Positions 1-6,427 are shown, numbered from the stretch's first letter. The stretch: DNA of 9,477 nt from Treponema sp. (GCA_031272575.1 JAISTO010000071.1:1-9477), one strand, 5' to 3'. Numbers and translations are program-made. The notes: a model not told the origin generated them from the letters alone.

Positions 1-23
1 AAAAATCTACTCTAAAAACTCCT

Positions 24-45
24 GGGTTGGGCGGAAGCCCAACCC
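24..45. repeat. 9-bp perfect hairpin with GGAA loop
   Basis: Arms GGGTTGGGC (24-32) and GCCCAACCC (37-45) are perfect complements around a GGAA loop. Read leftward, the stem is followed four bases later by a T-run, so it could end transcription of a gene lying to the left. Read rightward there is no T-tract. It could equally be the end of a dispersed repeat. The function is not established. Confidence 0.5.
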
Positions 46-56
46 CAGCAGCCTCG

Positions 57-82
57 AAAAGCGTGAAATCACGCGAATTTTT
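57..82 (+). terminator. Possible small intrinsic terminator
   Basis: GCGTG (61-65) and CACGC (70-74) form a 5-bp stem with an AAAT loop. It is followed by GAA and five Ts (78-82) and preceded by AAAA (57-60), so the A/T flanks could extend pairing. The stem is short, so this is a weak call. It would separate whatever lies upstream of the window from the small gene at 142. Confidence 0.35.
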
Positions 83-116
83 CATCGAATTATTCAAAGT
101 GCTACAGGCTGCTAGA

Positions 117-135
117 CTCTATCCATAGAGGGAGG
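117..135 (+). promoter_or_regulatory. Strong RBS overlapping a short inverted repeat
   Basis: GAGGGAGG (128-135) is a near-ideal Shine-Dalgarno ending 6 nt before the ATG at 142, which fixes that start. Its first bases lie in the right arm of the perfect inverted repeat CTCTAT-CC-ATAGAG (117-130), so a 6-bp hairpin could partly mask the RBS or could be an operator. No convincing -35/-10 pair was found upstream. TAGACT (113-118) is the best -10-like hexamer and lacks a good -35. Confidence 0.55.
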
Positions 136-141
136 CTGACT

Positions 142-511
142 ATGGCAGGATTAATGACCGAACGCGAAAAAATGGCGGTTACCCTGAAAAGTATCGCCCT
201 GAGCAAGGCCGGAAGAGAGGCGGAGGCCATGGCTTTGGAAAAAAGCATACCCATGCCGCCGTTTTGGCCGCGTTTTGGAAAAAGCACGGCTGTATAGACG
301 ACTTTATCAAAGATGGCTATAACATGGCCGAAGCGGAGGCCGAATTTGGACCGGACTGGCTTAGTGCGGTAACATCTATCGCAGTGTGCGGCTTATTTAT
401 CAGGGTAAGGCGTGGCTCGACACAGAAGGCGCGGAGGGGGCAGGGCGTATCAGTGACGACTATAATGCGTACCGTTTTGCAGAGTTACAACCGTCACAAT
501 TACCGGTATAA
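142..511 (+). pseudogene. Small unrecognised gene broken by two frameshifts
   Basis: I do not recognise the family. The start at 142 has a strong RBS. Reading frame 1 gives MAGLMTEREKMAVTLKSIAL and continues to about position 258, then hits a TAG at 295. Protein-like sequence resumes in another frame from about 258 to 368 (LAAFWKKHGCIDDFIKDGYN, then an Ala/Glu-rich stretch ending FGPDWL). It resumes again in a third frame from about 369 (NIYRSVRLIYQGKAWLDTEG) to the TAA at 509-511. Both shifts are in the same direction, each consistent with one lost base, and together they restore an ORF of about 123 residues. The predicted product is small and soluble, with no signal peptide or membrane segment. 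The three segments read as one protein by composition, which is an inference. The gene is either a decayed gene or two sequencing deletions. The next ORF starts 5 nt after its stop, so the two may have formed an operon. Confidence 0.6.
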
Positions 512-515
512 GGGA

Positions 516-710
516 ATGCCGAAGGACGCATTTCACACCGCCTGTGAAGGGCAGATAACCCGGATTGAGCGCGCCTTGTATGTTACCGGTATACACCTTA
601 CCGAAAAAGAAGTTTTTAAGCAGTGCATATTGAACATGGGTACCGCCCAAGCCGTCTACTGCGAACGACAGCAGCAGACGATGGGAAAGGCCGCGCTGCC
701 CACGGCCTAA
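516..710 (+). CDS. Small hypothetical protein, 64 aa
   Basis: The ATG at 516 begins MPKDAFHTACEGQITRIERA and the frame ends at TAA 708-710. The start is chosen because the upstream gene stops at 511 and the frame reads well from here. The same frame is open further upstream, but that part belongs to the middle segment of the broken gene. An AAGGGA sits immediately before the ATG, too close to be a good RBS, so translation probably depended on coupling to the upstream gene. The product is charged, likely helical and soluble, with Cys10, Cys37 and Cys49 but no obvious metal-binding spacing. Its last residues (PTA) and stop codon lie in the first unit of a 23-bp tandem repeat, so the native C-terminus may have been replaced. 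No function can be assigned. Confidence 0.5.
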   Translation: MPKDAFHTACEGQITRIERALYVTGIHLTEKEVFKQCILNMGTAQAVYCERQQQTMGKAALPTA

Positions 711-788
711 CGCCCCGTCATCCCGTAGCCTAAGGCCCCGTCATCCCACGGCCTAACGCCCTGTCATTCCGCGGCTCGACCGCGGAAT
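700..788. repeat. Three 23-bp tandem repeats plus palindrome
   Basis: Units at 700-722, 723-745 and 746-768 share the pattern CC(A/G)(C/T)(G/A)GCCTAA(C/G)GCCC(C/T)GTCAT(C/T). They differ at a handful of positions. A perfect hairpin follows: ATTCCGCGG (766-774), loop CTCGA, CCGCGGAAT (780-788). The core CGTCAyTCCGCG recurs at 8988-9065 and in altered form inside the element at 9142-9350, so this is one dispersed repeat family in this genome. There is no T-tract, so a standard terminator is unlikely. It fills the gap between the convergent small ORF and the CsgG-like gene. Bases 789-837 show nothing further. Confidence 0.75.
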
Positions 789-837
789 CTGCCCGCGGGG
801 GCGGCCGCCTTCTAATCAATCTTCCGTCCGGTCTCTG

Positions 838-2649
838 TTAAAAAGCCCGCACCGCACGAACCGAATACTCGTTGCGCTTGAGTAGGTAGTACTGATAGCC
901 GGTACCGAAATCCTGAAACCACGCGCAGTTGTTATTGCCCTCGGAGGAAGACCAGTACCAACTGTTGGAGAAACCTCCGAGCCCCTGCTTATGCAGTTGT
1001 TGATACATAGCATCGAACTCCTCTTTCGTAGGAAGATGCCATCCCGCGATGCCGTTGACCTTGAGCGACTTGCATCGCGCGATCGCGTTTGACCAGGTGG
1101 CCTTGAATTCAGTGGAAGCAGGAGCGACTTCAAGCATGGAAAACACCGTACAAAGCATTATACCGCCGGCCGGGCCAGTGTCTCCGGTCTTGTATGACCG
1201 GCCTGTTTGGGTTTTCATATAATTTTCCGCTGTCAAAATTGAAATTTTATTCTTTTTCGCCGTGTTTGTCACATTCGCCCCGTCCAGGCTCGCTATTTTG
1301 ATGGTAAAATCTTCGGTTATCTTGTCTGCGCTCACCGCCGGAAACTTGACGGTAACGCTGGTCTGTGATTTTTCCGCGCTCTCTTTTTTATCACGAAAAA
1401 TGATGGCCCAGCCCGCAGAAAGGGGCACGGTCTGCGTTCCTATGACCGCCCCCTGCTCATCCAACAACTGCACCGCGACATTGTATTTCACCGTGATATT
1501 CGGCGTTACCTGTGAGGCCCCGCCGGAAGCGTTTTTTGCCGGCCAGTCCAGTCCCCACGCGGCGGCTTGTCCGGTTTCCGCAAGCCCCGCGTATACCGCG
1601 TCCACCACGCCGGTTATCGGCACGGGCCAGTTTTTATCGGGCAGTAAGCCAATGTCAAAACTGATGGGTATAGTGTTTTTATCTATATCGATATCCCCCT
1701 GCTGTAAATCTGTGGAGTACACGAGGTAACTTGCAAGGGGCGTGTTTTTCACGTAGTCCGCCACAAATTTGTCGCATTCCGCAAGCCGCGCAGTCCAGGC
1801 TTTGCGCCAGGCAGTCTCGCTGCGGGTATCCACGCCGATGCTGCCGCTCGAAACTTCCGCCCTGGTGCTGTTCATGCGGTTCACCGCCTCGGCCAGGCTG
1901 GGGTCGCTGTTTGCCGACTGAATGAAGTACGACAGCGCCTCCACCACGGTGCCCTTCTTCATAGCCTCGATACCCTTGGCAAGATTCATCTGGGCGTTCA
2001 CCGCCTGCTCGCTTTGCGCCGGCTCAAGCGCGGCTTTCGCCGCCTCGGTAAGGTTCACCCCCAGTTGGCCGAGCAGGTCGGCAGCGGCCTGGTTCAGCGC
2101 CGCAGCGTCAAGCAGTTTCTCCGGCGTGGTATTCACCGTGAACGACGCCTTGCGCGCCCCGGTCTCCGCATGGGACACCGTTAGTTGCAGCGAATACTGC
2201 GCTGCGCTGCTCTTGCTTATATTCCCCGCCAGGATGTGATTGGCGCTGGTGACAGCGCCGATTTTGGCATACTCTTTTTCTGTATAAGTTCCCGTCTTCG
2301 AGATACGCTGCTCCGCCAGAACCTTGTCCATATTCTGCCGGTCAATCACCGTGATCGCCGAATACTTGCTGAAGTCAGCGCTCAGAACCCCTTGTATGTA
2401 GGCAGGTATCCAGTTGTCCGCCCCCAGGTTTTTGCCTTCCGGCTCGAGCAAGGCCAGCCGTATAGCCCTGCCGCCGTCACCGGTATAAAAACTCTCGGCG
2501 CCCGCTGTCTGCGGCGCAAAGACCCCCAAGAGCGCCGCAAGGGCAAAGATAAGAAAAAACAACGCCCTGCAAAAAGAGTGCTTTTTTGTAAAAAAAGCCG
2601 CCCCCCGCAAGAGCACTGTTTGGGAACAGGAGAACAGACCATTCATCAT
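838..2649 (-). CDS. Secreted CsgG-like N-domain / Lcl (DUF1566) C-domain protein, 603 aa
   Basis: Residues 1-28 form a long basic N-region, 29-47 a hydrophobic core, and a signal peptidase I site is likely near TAGA-ES (about 51), so the product is exported. There is no lipobox Cys. Residues about 62-205 resemble the CsgG/LpoB-type fold (RLALLEPEGKN, VIDRQNMDKVLAEQ, ANHILAGNIS), seen in curli-export and penicillin-binding-protein-activator families. Residues 218-255 resemble a single TPR helix pair. Residues 280-370 are unassigned, and 380-475 are beta-rich. Residues 485-603 carry a Lcl/DUF1566-type C-terminal domain: YKTGDTGPAGGI, GWHLPTKEEFD, WYWSSSE and the terminal RAVRAF. Lcl domains occur on surface adhesins, for example the Legionella collagen-like protein, so a periplasmic or surface binding role is likely but unproven. 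The start is the first of two adjacent ATGs. There is no Shine-Dalgarno, and a promoter places the transcript start at the ATG. It is divergent from gyrA. Domain calls are by motif, not search. Confidence 0.85.
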   Translation of the reverse strand: MMNGLFSCSQTVLLRGAAFFTKKHSFCRALFFLIFALAALLGVFAPQTAGAESFYTGDGGRAIRLALLEPEGKNLGADNWIPAYIQGVLSADFSKYSAITVIDRQNMDKVLAEQRISKTGTYTEKEYAKIGAVTSANHILAGNISKSSAAQYSLQLTVSHAETGARKASFTVNTTPEKLLDAAALNQAAADLLGQLGVNLTEAAKAALEPAQSEQAVNAQMNLAKGIEAMKKGTVVEALSYFIQSANSDPSLAEAVNRMNSTRAEVSSGSIGVDTRSETAWRKAWTARLAECDKFVADYVKNTPLASYLVYSTDLQQGDIDIDKNTIPISFDIGLLPDKNWPVPITGVVDAVYAGLAETGQAAAWGLDWPAKNASGGASQVTPNITVKYNVAVQLLDEQGAVIGTQTVPLSAGWAIIFRDKKESAEKSQTSVTVKFPAVSADKITEDFTIKIASLDGANVTNTAKKNKISILTAENYMKTQTGRSYKTGDTGPAGGIMLCTVFSMLEVAPASTEFKATWSNAIARCKSLKVNGIAGWHLPTKEEFDAMYQQLHKQGLGGFSNSWYWSSSEGNNNCAWFQDFGTGYQYYLLKRNEYSVRAVRAF

Positions 2650-2655
2650 ATTACC

Positions 2656-2684
2656 AGTATGATGAATTTTGAAAAAGGTGTCAA
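2656..2684 (-). promoter_or_regulatory. Sigma70-type promoter, leaderless, for the CsgG-like gene
   Basis: On the minus strand, TTGACA (2684-2679) is separated by 17 bp from CATACT (2661-2656). Six bases (GGTAAT) then precede the ATG at 2649. The expected transcription start, 7 nt past the -10, falls on the A of the start codon. No Shine-Dalgarno is present. The -35 lies partly in the left arm of the inverted repeat at 2680-2700. Confidence 0.75.
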
Positions 2685-2700
2685 GGGGGCGCCCCTTGAC
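2680..2700. promoter_or_regulatory. 21-bp inverted repeat shared by two divergent -35 boxes; candidate operator
   Basis: Perfect 9-bp arms GTCAAGGGG (2680-2688) and CCCCTTGAC (2692-2700) flank a GCG spacer. The leftward -35 (2679-2684) and the rightward -35 (2696-2701) each sit at an outer edge of the palindrome, 11 bp apart. A dimeric regulator bound here would affect both promoters. Equally, the symmetry may partly come from two opposed TTGAC boxes, although the GGGG/CCCC inner halves are not needed for that. Confidence 0.6.
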
Positions 2701-2725
2701 TCGCCCCCCGCCCCTCCGCTATACT
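2696..2725 (+). promoter_or_regulatory. Sigma70-type promoter, leaderless, for gyrA
   Basis: TTGACT (2696-2701), an 18-bp C-rich spacer, then TATACT (2720-2725) and six bases (CAGCCC) before the ATG at 2732. The predicted transcription start coincides with the A of the ATG. No Shine-Dalgarno precedes the ATG. The geometry downstream of the -10 is identical to that of the divergent promoter. Confidence 0.8.
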
Positions 2726-2731
2726 CAGCCC

Positions 2732-5227
2732 ATGGACAACACTGAAACGCCAAACCAGGAGGGGCCGGCCGCGGCCGGCAGGGTTATCCCTATCTCCATT
2801 GAAGACGAAGTCAAAAACGATTACTTAATCTACGCGATGTCCGTCATCGTGGCCCGGGCGCTGCCGGATGTGCGGGACGGGCTTAAGCCGGTGCACCGCC
2901 GGCTCCTCTATGCGATGGACAAACTCGGTCTGCGGCCGGGCTCGGCCACCCGCAAGAGCGCCCTCATCGTCGGTGAGACGATGGGTAAGTACCACCCCCA
3001 TGGGGACCTCGCGCTCTACGACGCGCTCGTGCGGCTGGCGCAGGATTTCTCGCTCCGCTGCCCGCTCGTGCAGGGCCAGGGCAACTTCGGCTCCCTCGAT
3101 GGGGACCCGCCGGCGGCCATGCGCTACACCGAGGCAAAACTCTCCCGCATCGGGGACGAGATGCTGCAGGACCTCGACAAGGAGACAGTCGACTTCATCC
3201 CCAACTACGATGAGTCCGTCACCGAGCCCTCGGTGTTGCCCGCGGCCGCGCCCAACCTGCTCGTCAACGGGTCCTCCGGCATCGCGGTGGGCATGGCCAC
3301 GAACATGGCCCCGCACAACCTGGGCGAGGTCTGTAACGCGATCTGCGCGTTCATCGACAACCCGGACATTACCCTCGAGGGCCTCATGCAGTACATCGAG
3401 GGGCCCGACTTCCCCACCGGCGGGATCATCTTCGGGCGGCGGGGCATACGCGACGCGTACGAGACCGGCCGCGGCCGCATCCTCGTGCGGGGCAAGTTTA
3501 CGGTCGAGACCGCCAAGTCCGGCAAAGAGAGCATCGTCTTCAACGAGATACCCTACAGCGTCAACAAGAAACTCCTCCTCGAGCGCATCGGCGTACTCGT
3601 GCGGGATAAGGTCATCGACGGGATAGCCAGTTTCAACGACGAGTCAGACCGGGACGGCATCCGCATCGTCATCGATCTGAAAAAGGGCGCCATCCTCAAG
3701 GTCGTGTTGAATCAACTCTTTTCGAACACGCCGCTCCAGACCACCTTCGGGATCATCAACCTGGCCCTCGTCAAGGGGAAGCCGCAGACCCTCACCCTCA
3801 AGGAATTAATCCACTACTTCGTCGAGCACCGCGTCGAGGTGGTCACGCGCAGGACGCGCTTCGAACTGCGCAAGGCCGAGGAGCGCGCTCACATACTCGA
3901 GGGCCTCGTCATCGCGCTCACGAACATCGACGAGGTCATCGCGCTCATCAAAGCGAGCCGCGATGTGGCGGACGCGGAACTGAAACTGCGCGAGCGCTTC
4001 CTGCTTTCCGAAGCGCAGGCGCACGCGATCGTCGAGATGCGCCTCGGCAGGCTCACCAGTCTCGAAGTGGAGAAAATTGAGCAGGAACTGGCGGAACTCA
4101 AAGCGCGGATCGCGTATCTTAAATCACTTCTCGAAGACGAAACGAAACTGCGCGGCGTCATTAAAGATGAAACGCGCGGCATCGCGGAGCGTTACGGCGA
4201 CGCCCGCCGCACCGACATCGTCGCGGGCGAAATCGAGACCATCAACATCGAAGACCTCATCAAAAAAGAAGAAATGATGATCCTCATTTCGAACCTGGGC
4301 TATGTGAAGCGGGTGCCAGTCTCCAGTTACAAAAACCAGGGCCGCGGCGGCAAGGGTATGCAGAGCGCGAAACTGGCCGAAGACGATTTCATCGAGCAGA
4401 TCTTCGTCGCCAACACGCACGAGTACATCATGTTCATTACGAGCGAGGGCAAGGCGTACCAGATGAAGGTGCACGAACTGCCGGAGGGTACCCGCATCGC
4501 GAAGGGGGCGCACATCAAGAGCCTGCTCAGCCTGTCCCCCAACGAGGACATCACCGCGATCGTTTCGATCCGGGGGGATATTGACCGGGATACGGCCGCC
4601 GCGCAGTACCTCTTCATGGGGACGGCGCGGGGGGTTGTCAAGAAGGTGCGGGTCAGCGAGTTCGCCAACGCGAAGACGCGGGGCGTTACCGCGATCAAAC
4701 TGGACGAAGGCGACCGGCTGGTCAGCGCCATGCTGACAAGCGGCGCGGACGAGGTGGTGCTCATCTCGCGGCGGGGGCAGGCGCTGCGCACCCACGAGGA
4801 TGCGGTACGCGCCATGGGCCGCGCGTCCCGGGGGGTCACCGGTATGCGCCTCGCCTCCGGCGACGAACTCACGGGGCTGCTGCGCGTCGCCCCGGACGAG
4901 CGCATGCTCCTCCTCTCCGAGTTCGGCTACGGCAAGCGGGTCGAGTTCAGCGAGTTCTCCGCGCACGGCAGGGGCACCGGCGGCCAGAAAATCTACACCG
5001 TCGGCGAGAAGACCGGCGAACTGGTCGGCTGCGTGAGCGTCCGCGACAGCGAGGAGATCATGTGCATTACCAGTCAGGGTATGTCCATCAAACTGAAGGT
5101 CAAGACCATAGGGGTGATGGGGCGCGCCGCGCAGGGGGTACGCATCCTCAGCATCGAGAAGCCGGACTTCGTCATCGGGGTAGACCGCATCGTGAACGAG
5201 GAGGAGGAAGAGTCCTCCCTGTTATGA
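2732..5227 (+). CDS. gyrA: DNA gyrase subunit A, 831 aa
   Basis: This is the breakage-reunion subunit of DNA gyrase, a type IIA topoisomerase that with GyrB introduces negative supercoils using ATP. The N-terminal winged-helix/tower core shows ISIEDEVKNDYLIYAMSVIV, DVRDGLKPVHRR, the GKYHPHGD segment and the catalytic Tyr132 in RYTEAK. The C-terminal beta-pinwheel follows, with a GyrA box at 536-542 reading QGRGGKG instead of the usual QRRGGKG. Its presence favours GyrA over ParC. A short acidic tail (NEEEEES) ends the protein, and the length is normal for GyrA. In the quinolone-resistance region, the position equal to E. coli Ser83 is Leu93 (CTC, 3008-3010), while the Asp87 equivalent is kept as Asp97. 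The start at 2732 is preferred because residues upstream in frame would lie before the -35 box and have no GyrA similarity. The message appears leaderless. The last bases overlap the next gene. gyrB is not adjacent. Confidence 0.97.
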   Translation: MDNTETPNQEGPAAAGRVIPISIEDEVKNDYLIYAMSVIVARALPDVRDGLKPVHRRLLYAMDKLGLRPGSATRKSALIVGETMGKYHPHGDLALYDALVRLAQDFSLRCPLVQGQGNFGSLDGDPPAAMRYTEAKLSRIGDEMLQDLDKETVDFIPNYDESVTEPSVLPAAAPNLLVNGSSGIAVGMATNMAPHNLGEVCNAICAFIDNPDITLEGLMQYIEGPDFPTGGIIFGRRGIRDAYETGRGRILVRGKFTVETAKSGKESIVFNEIPYSVNKKLLLERIGVLVRDKVIDGIASFNDESDRDGIRIVIDLKKGAILKVVLNQLFSNTPLQTTFGIINLALVKGKPQTLTLKELIHYFVEHRVEVVTRRTRFELRKAEERAHILEGLVIALTNIDEVIALIKASRDVADAELKLRERFLLSEAQAHAIVEMRLGRLTSLEVEKIEQELAELKARIAYLKSLLEDETKLRGVIKDETRGIAERYGDARRTDIVAGEIETINIEDLIKKEEMMILISNLGYVKRVPVSSYKNQGRGGKGMQSAKLAEDDFIEQIFVANTHEYIMFITSEGKAYQMKVHELPEGTRIAKGAHIKSLLSLSPNEDITAIVSIRGDIDRDTAAAQYLFMGTARGVVKKVRVSEFANAKTRGVTAIKLDEGDRLVSAMLTSGADEVVLISRRGQALRTHEDAVRAMGRASRGVTGMRLASGDELTGLLRVAPDERMLLLSEFGYGKRVEFSEFSAHGRGTGGQKIYTVGEKTGELVGCVSVRDSEEIMCITSQGMSIKLKVKTIGVMGRAAQGVRILSIEKPDFVIGVDRIVNEEEEESSLL
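5203..5218 (+). promoter_or_regulatory. Hairpin over the purine-rich RBS region at the gyrA/aminotransferase junction
   Basis: GGAGGA (5203-5208) and TCCTCC (5213-5218) are perfect complements around an AGAG loop, a few bases before the ATG at 5224. The GGAGG is the only Shine-Dalgarno-like sequence for the downstream gene and is 13 or more nt from it. Ribosomes finishing gyrA would melt the stem, giving coupled translation. It lies in Glu/Ser codons, so it may be incidental. Confidence 0.4.
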
Positions 5228-6411
5228 CCCCCCCGCCCCTGCCTTTCGCCCGCCCTTTTATCGGCCCGGAAGAGGAGGAGGCCGTCCTAAGGGTACTCCG
5301 CTCCGGCTGGCTCACCACCGGACGGGAGGCGCTCGCATTTGAAGAGGAGTTTGCCGCGTTCCTGGGGGCGCCGGGGCTCCGCTGCCTGGCGGTGAACTCG
5401 TCGAGCGCGGGGCTCTGCCTCTCTCTCGCGGCCTGCGGGGTGGGGCCTGGGGACAAAGTACTCGTCCCCACCTACACCTTCACCGCAACGGCGGAGGCGG
5501 CCTGCCACCTGGGCGCGGAGCCGGTTTTTGTGGACTGCGCCCCGGGGGGCTTCAACATTGACGTGGACGCAATCGAGAGGGCTCTGGCCGCGCTCCCCGG
5601 GGGCCGCGCTAAAGCGGGCGCTAAAGCGCTTATCCCCGTGCACTTCGGGGGCCTCCCCTGCGACATGGACGCGATCAACGCGGCCGCCGCGAAAGTGGGC
5701 CTCAGGGTAATCGAGGACGCGGCGCATGCCTTCCCCTCGCTCACGAGCAGGGGCTACGCGGGTACGCTGGCGGATGTGGGGGTGTTCTCGTTTTACGCGA
5801 CCAAGCCGATCACCACGGGCGAGGGCGGCATGATCGCGGTGCGGGACGAGCGCATGGCGCAGACCCTGTGCCGCCTCCGCTCGCAGGGCATAGACCGGAG
5901 CGTCTGGAACCGCTACACGGACAGCAGGGCCTCCTGGTACTACGAAGTGACCTGCCTGGGGTGGAAGTGCAACCTGCCCGACCTGCTGGCGGCGCTCGGC
6001 AGGGCTCAACTGCGCCGCGCGTCGGCGCTCCTCGCGCTCCGCCGCTCTATCGCGGCGCGCTACGACCGGGCCTTCGCGGGGGACGAGCGCTTCGAAGTGC
6101 CCCCCACCGGGCCCGCGGACGCCCGCCACCTGTACCCGCTTCGCATACGGCAGGGCGCCGCGCTGTCCCGCGACACCCTGGCCGCCGCGTTGCAGAGGGC
6201 GGGCATAGGCGTGTCCGTGCACTTCATCCCCCTGCACATGATGCCGTTCTACAAAAACCGCTGCGGCCTGCACGACGAGGATTTTCCCGAGGCCCTGTCC
6301 GCATATAAACGCACACTCTCGCTCCCGATCTGGCCCGGTATGACGAACGAGCAGGTGGAGAGGGTGACAGAGACAGTCCTGAACATGCAGCCTGGGGGGG
6401 TGTCAACGTAA
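5224..6411 (+). CDS. DegT/DnrJ/EryC1/StrS-family PLP aminotransferase, 395 aa
   Basis: This is a fold-type I, PLP-dependent enzyme of the family that transaminates keto-sugars attached to nucleotides (for LPS, glycan or antibiotic sugars), usually with Glu or Gln as donor. The family opening is clear (ARPFIGPEEEEAVLRVLRSG, then WLTTG). The substrate/PLP loop is near VNSSSAGL (57-64) and VPTYTFTATA (81-90). EDAAHA (164-169) supplies the Asp165 that contacts the PLP ring nitrogen. The Schiff-base Lys is Lys194 in YATKPITTGEGGM, and HFIPLHMMPFY (333-343) is the usual C-terminal active-site segment. All expected residues are present and the length is typical. The start at 5224 matches the family's usual N-terminus and overlaps the gyrA stop (ATGA). 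A longer in-frame opening from 5062 would lie entirely within gyrA. Proline-rich residues 2-5 are unusual. The exact sugar cannot be named because no pathway partners are adjacent. It is probably expressed from the gyrA promoter. Confidence 0.92.
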   Translation: MTPPPLPFARPFIGPEEEEAVLRVLRSGWLTTGREALAFEEEFAAFLGAPGLRCLAVNSSSAGLCLSLAACGVGPGDKVLVPTYTFTATAEAACHLGAEPVFVDCAPGGFNIDVDAIERALAALPGGRAKAGAKALIPVHFGGLPCDMDAINAAAAKVGLRVIEDAAHAFPSLTSRGYAGTLADVGVFSFYATKPITTGEGGMIAVRDERMAQTLCRLRSQGIDRSVWNRYTDSRASWYYEVTCLGWKCNLPDLLAALGRAQLRRASALLALRRSIAARYDRAFAGDERFEVPPTGPADARHLYPLRIRQGAALSRDTLAAALQRAGIGVSVHFIPLHMMPFYKNRCGLHDEDFPEALSAYKRTLSLPIWPGMTNEQVERVTETVLNMQPGGVST

Positions 6412-6427
6412 GAGGCGCGGCCTTTTT
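6410..6427 (+). terminator. Weak terminator between convergent genes
   Basis: AAGAGGC (6410-6416) can pair with GCCTTTT (6420-6426) with one G-U pair, around a GCG loop, and the T-run continues to 6427. It overlaps the aminotransferase stop and the stop of the opposing gene (6426-6428), with only 14 bp between the two. Stability is modest, so read-through and antisense overlap are possible. Confidence 0.35.

Noticed and set aside
264..710. Single 148-residue protein from a TTG start at 264
   Set aside because: No RBS at 264. Its middle (about 369-510) is basic and unlike protein, while another frame reads well there, so it fuses pieces of two genes.
700..768. CRISPR array
   Set aside because: The 23-bp units are contiguous with no spacers, and no cas gene is nearby. 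They are tandem repeats of a dispersed element.
2669..2731. Longer gyrA start at TTG 2669 adding 21 residues
   Set aside because: The extension spans the -35/-10 promoter and the palindrome, has no RBS, and the added residues do not resemble GyrA. The ATG at 2732 has the expected promoter spacing.
4124..4966. 280-residue minus-strand ORF inside gyrA, with similar long ones at 2825-3316 and 5287-6273
   Set aside because: High-GC antisense shadows. Their composition is Arg/His/Val-rich with no motifs, and they have no RBS or promoter.
5062..5223. Aminotransferase starting at 5062 inside gyrA
   Set aside because: The extra 54 residues are the +1 frame of gyrA coding sequence and are basic, low-complexity and unrelated to DegT proteins. 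The family N-terminus begins at 5224.
2732..5227. ParC rather than GyrA
   Set aside because: A GyrA-box-like QGRGGKG, a full pinwheel and an acidic tail are present, whereas ParC usually lacks the box.
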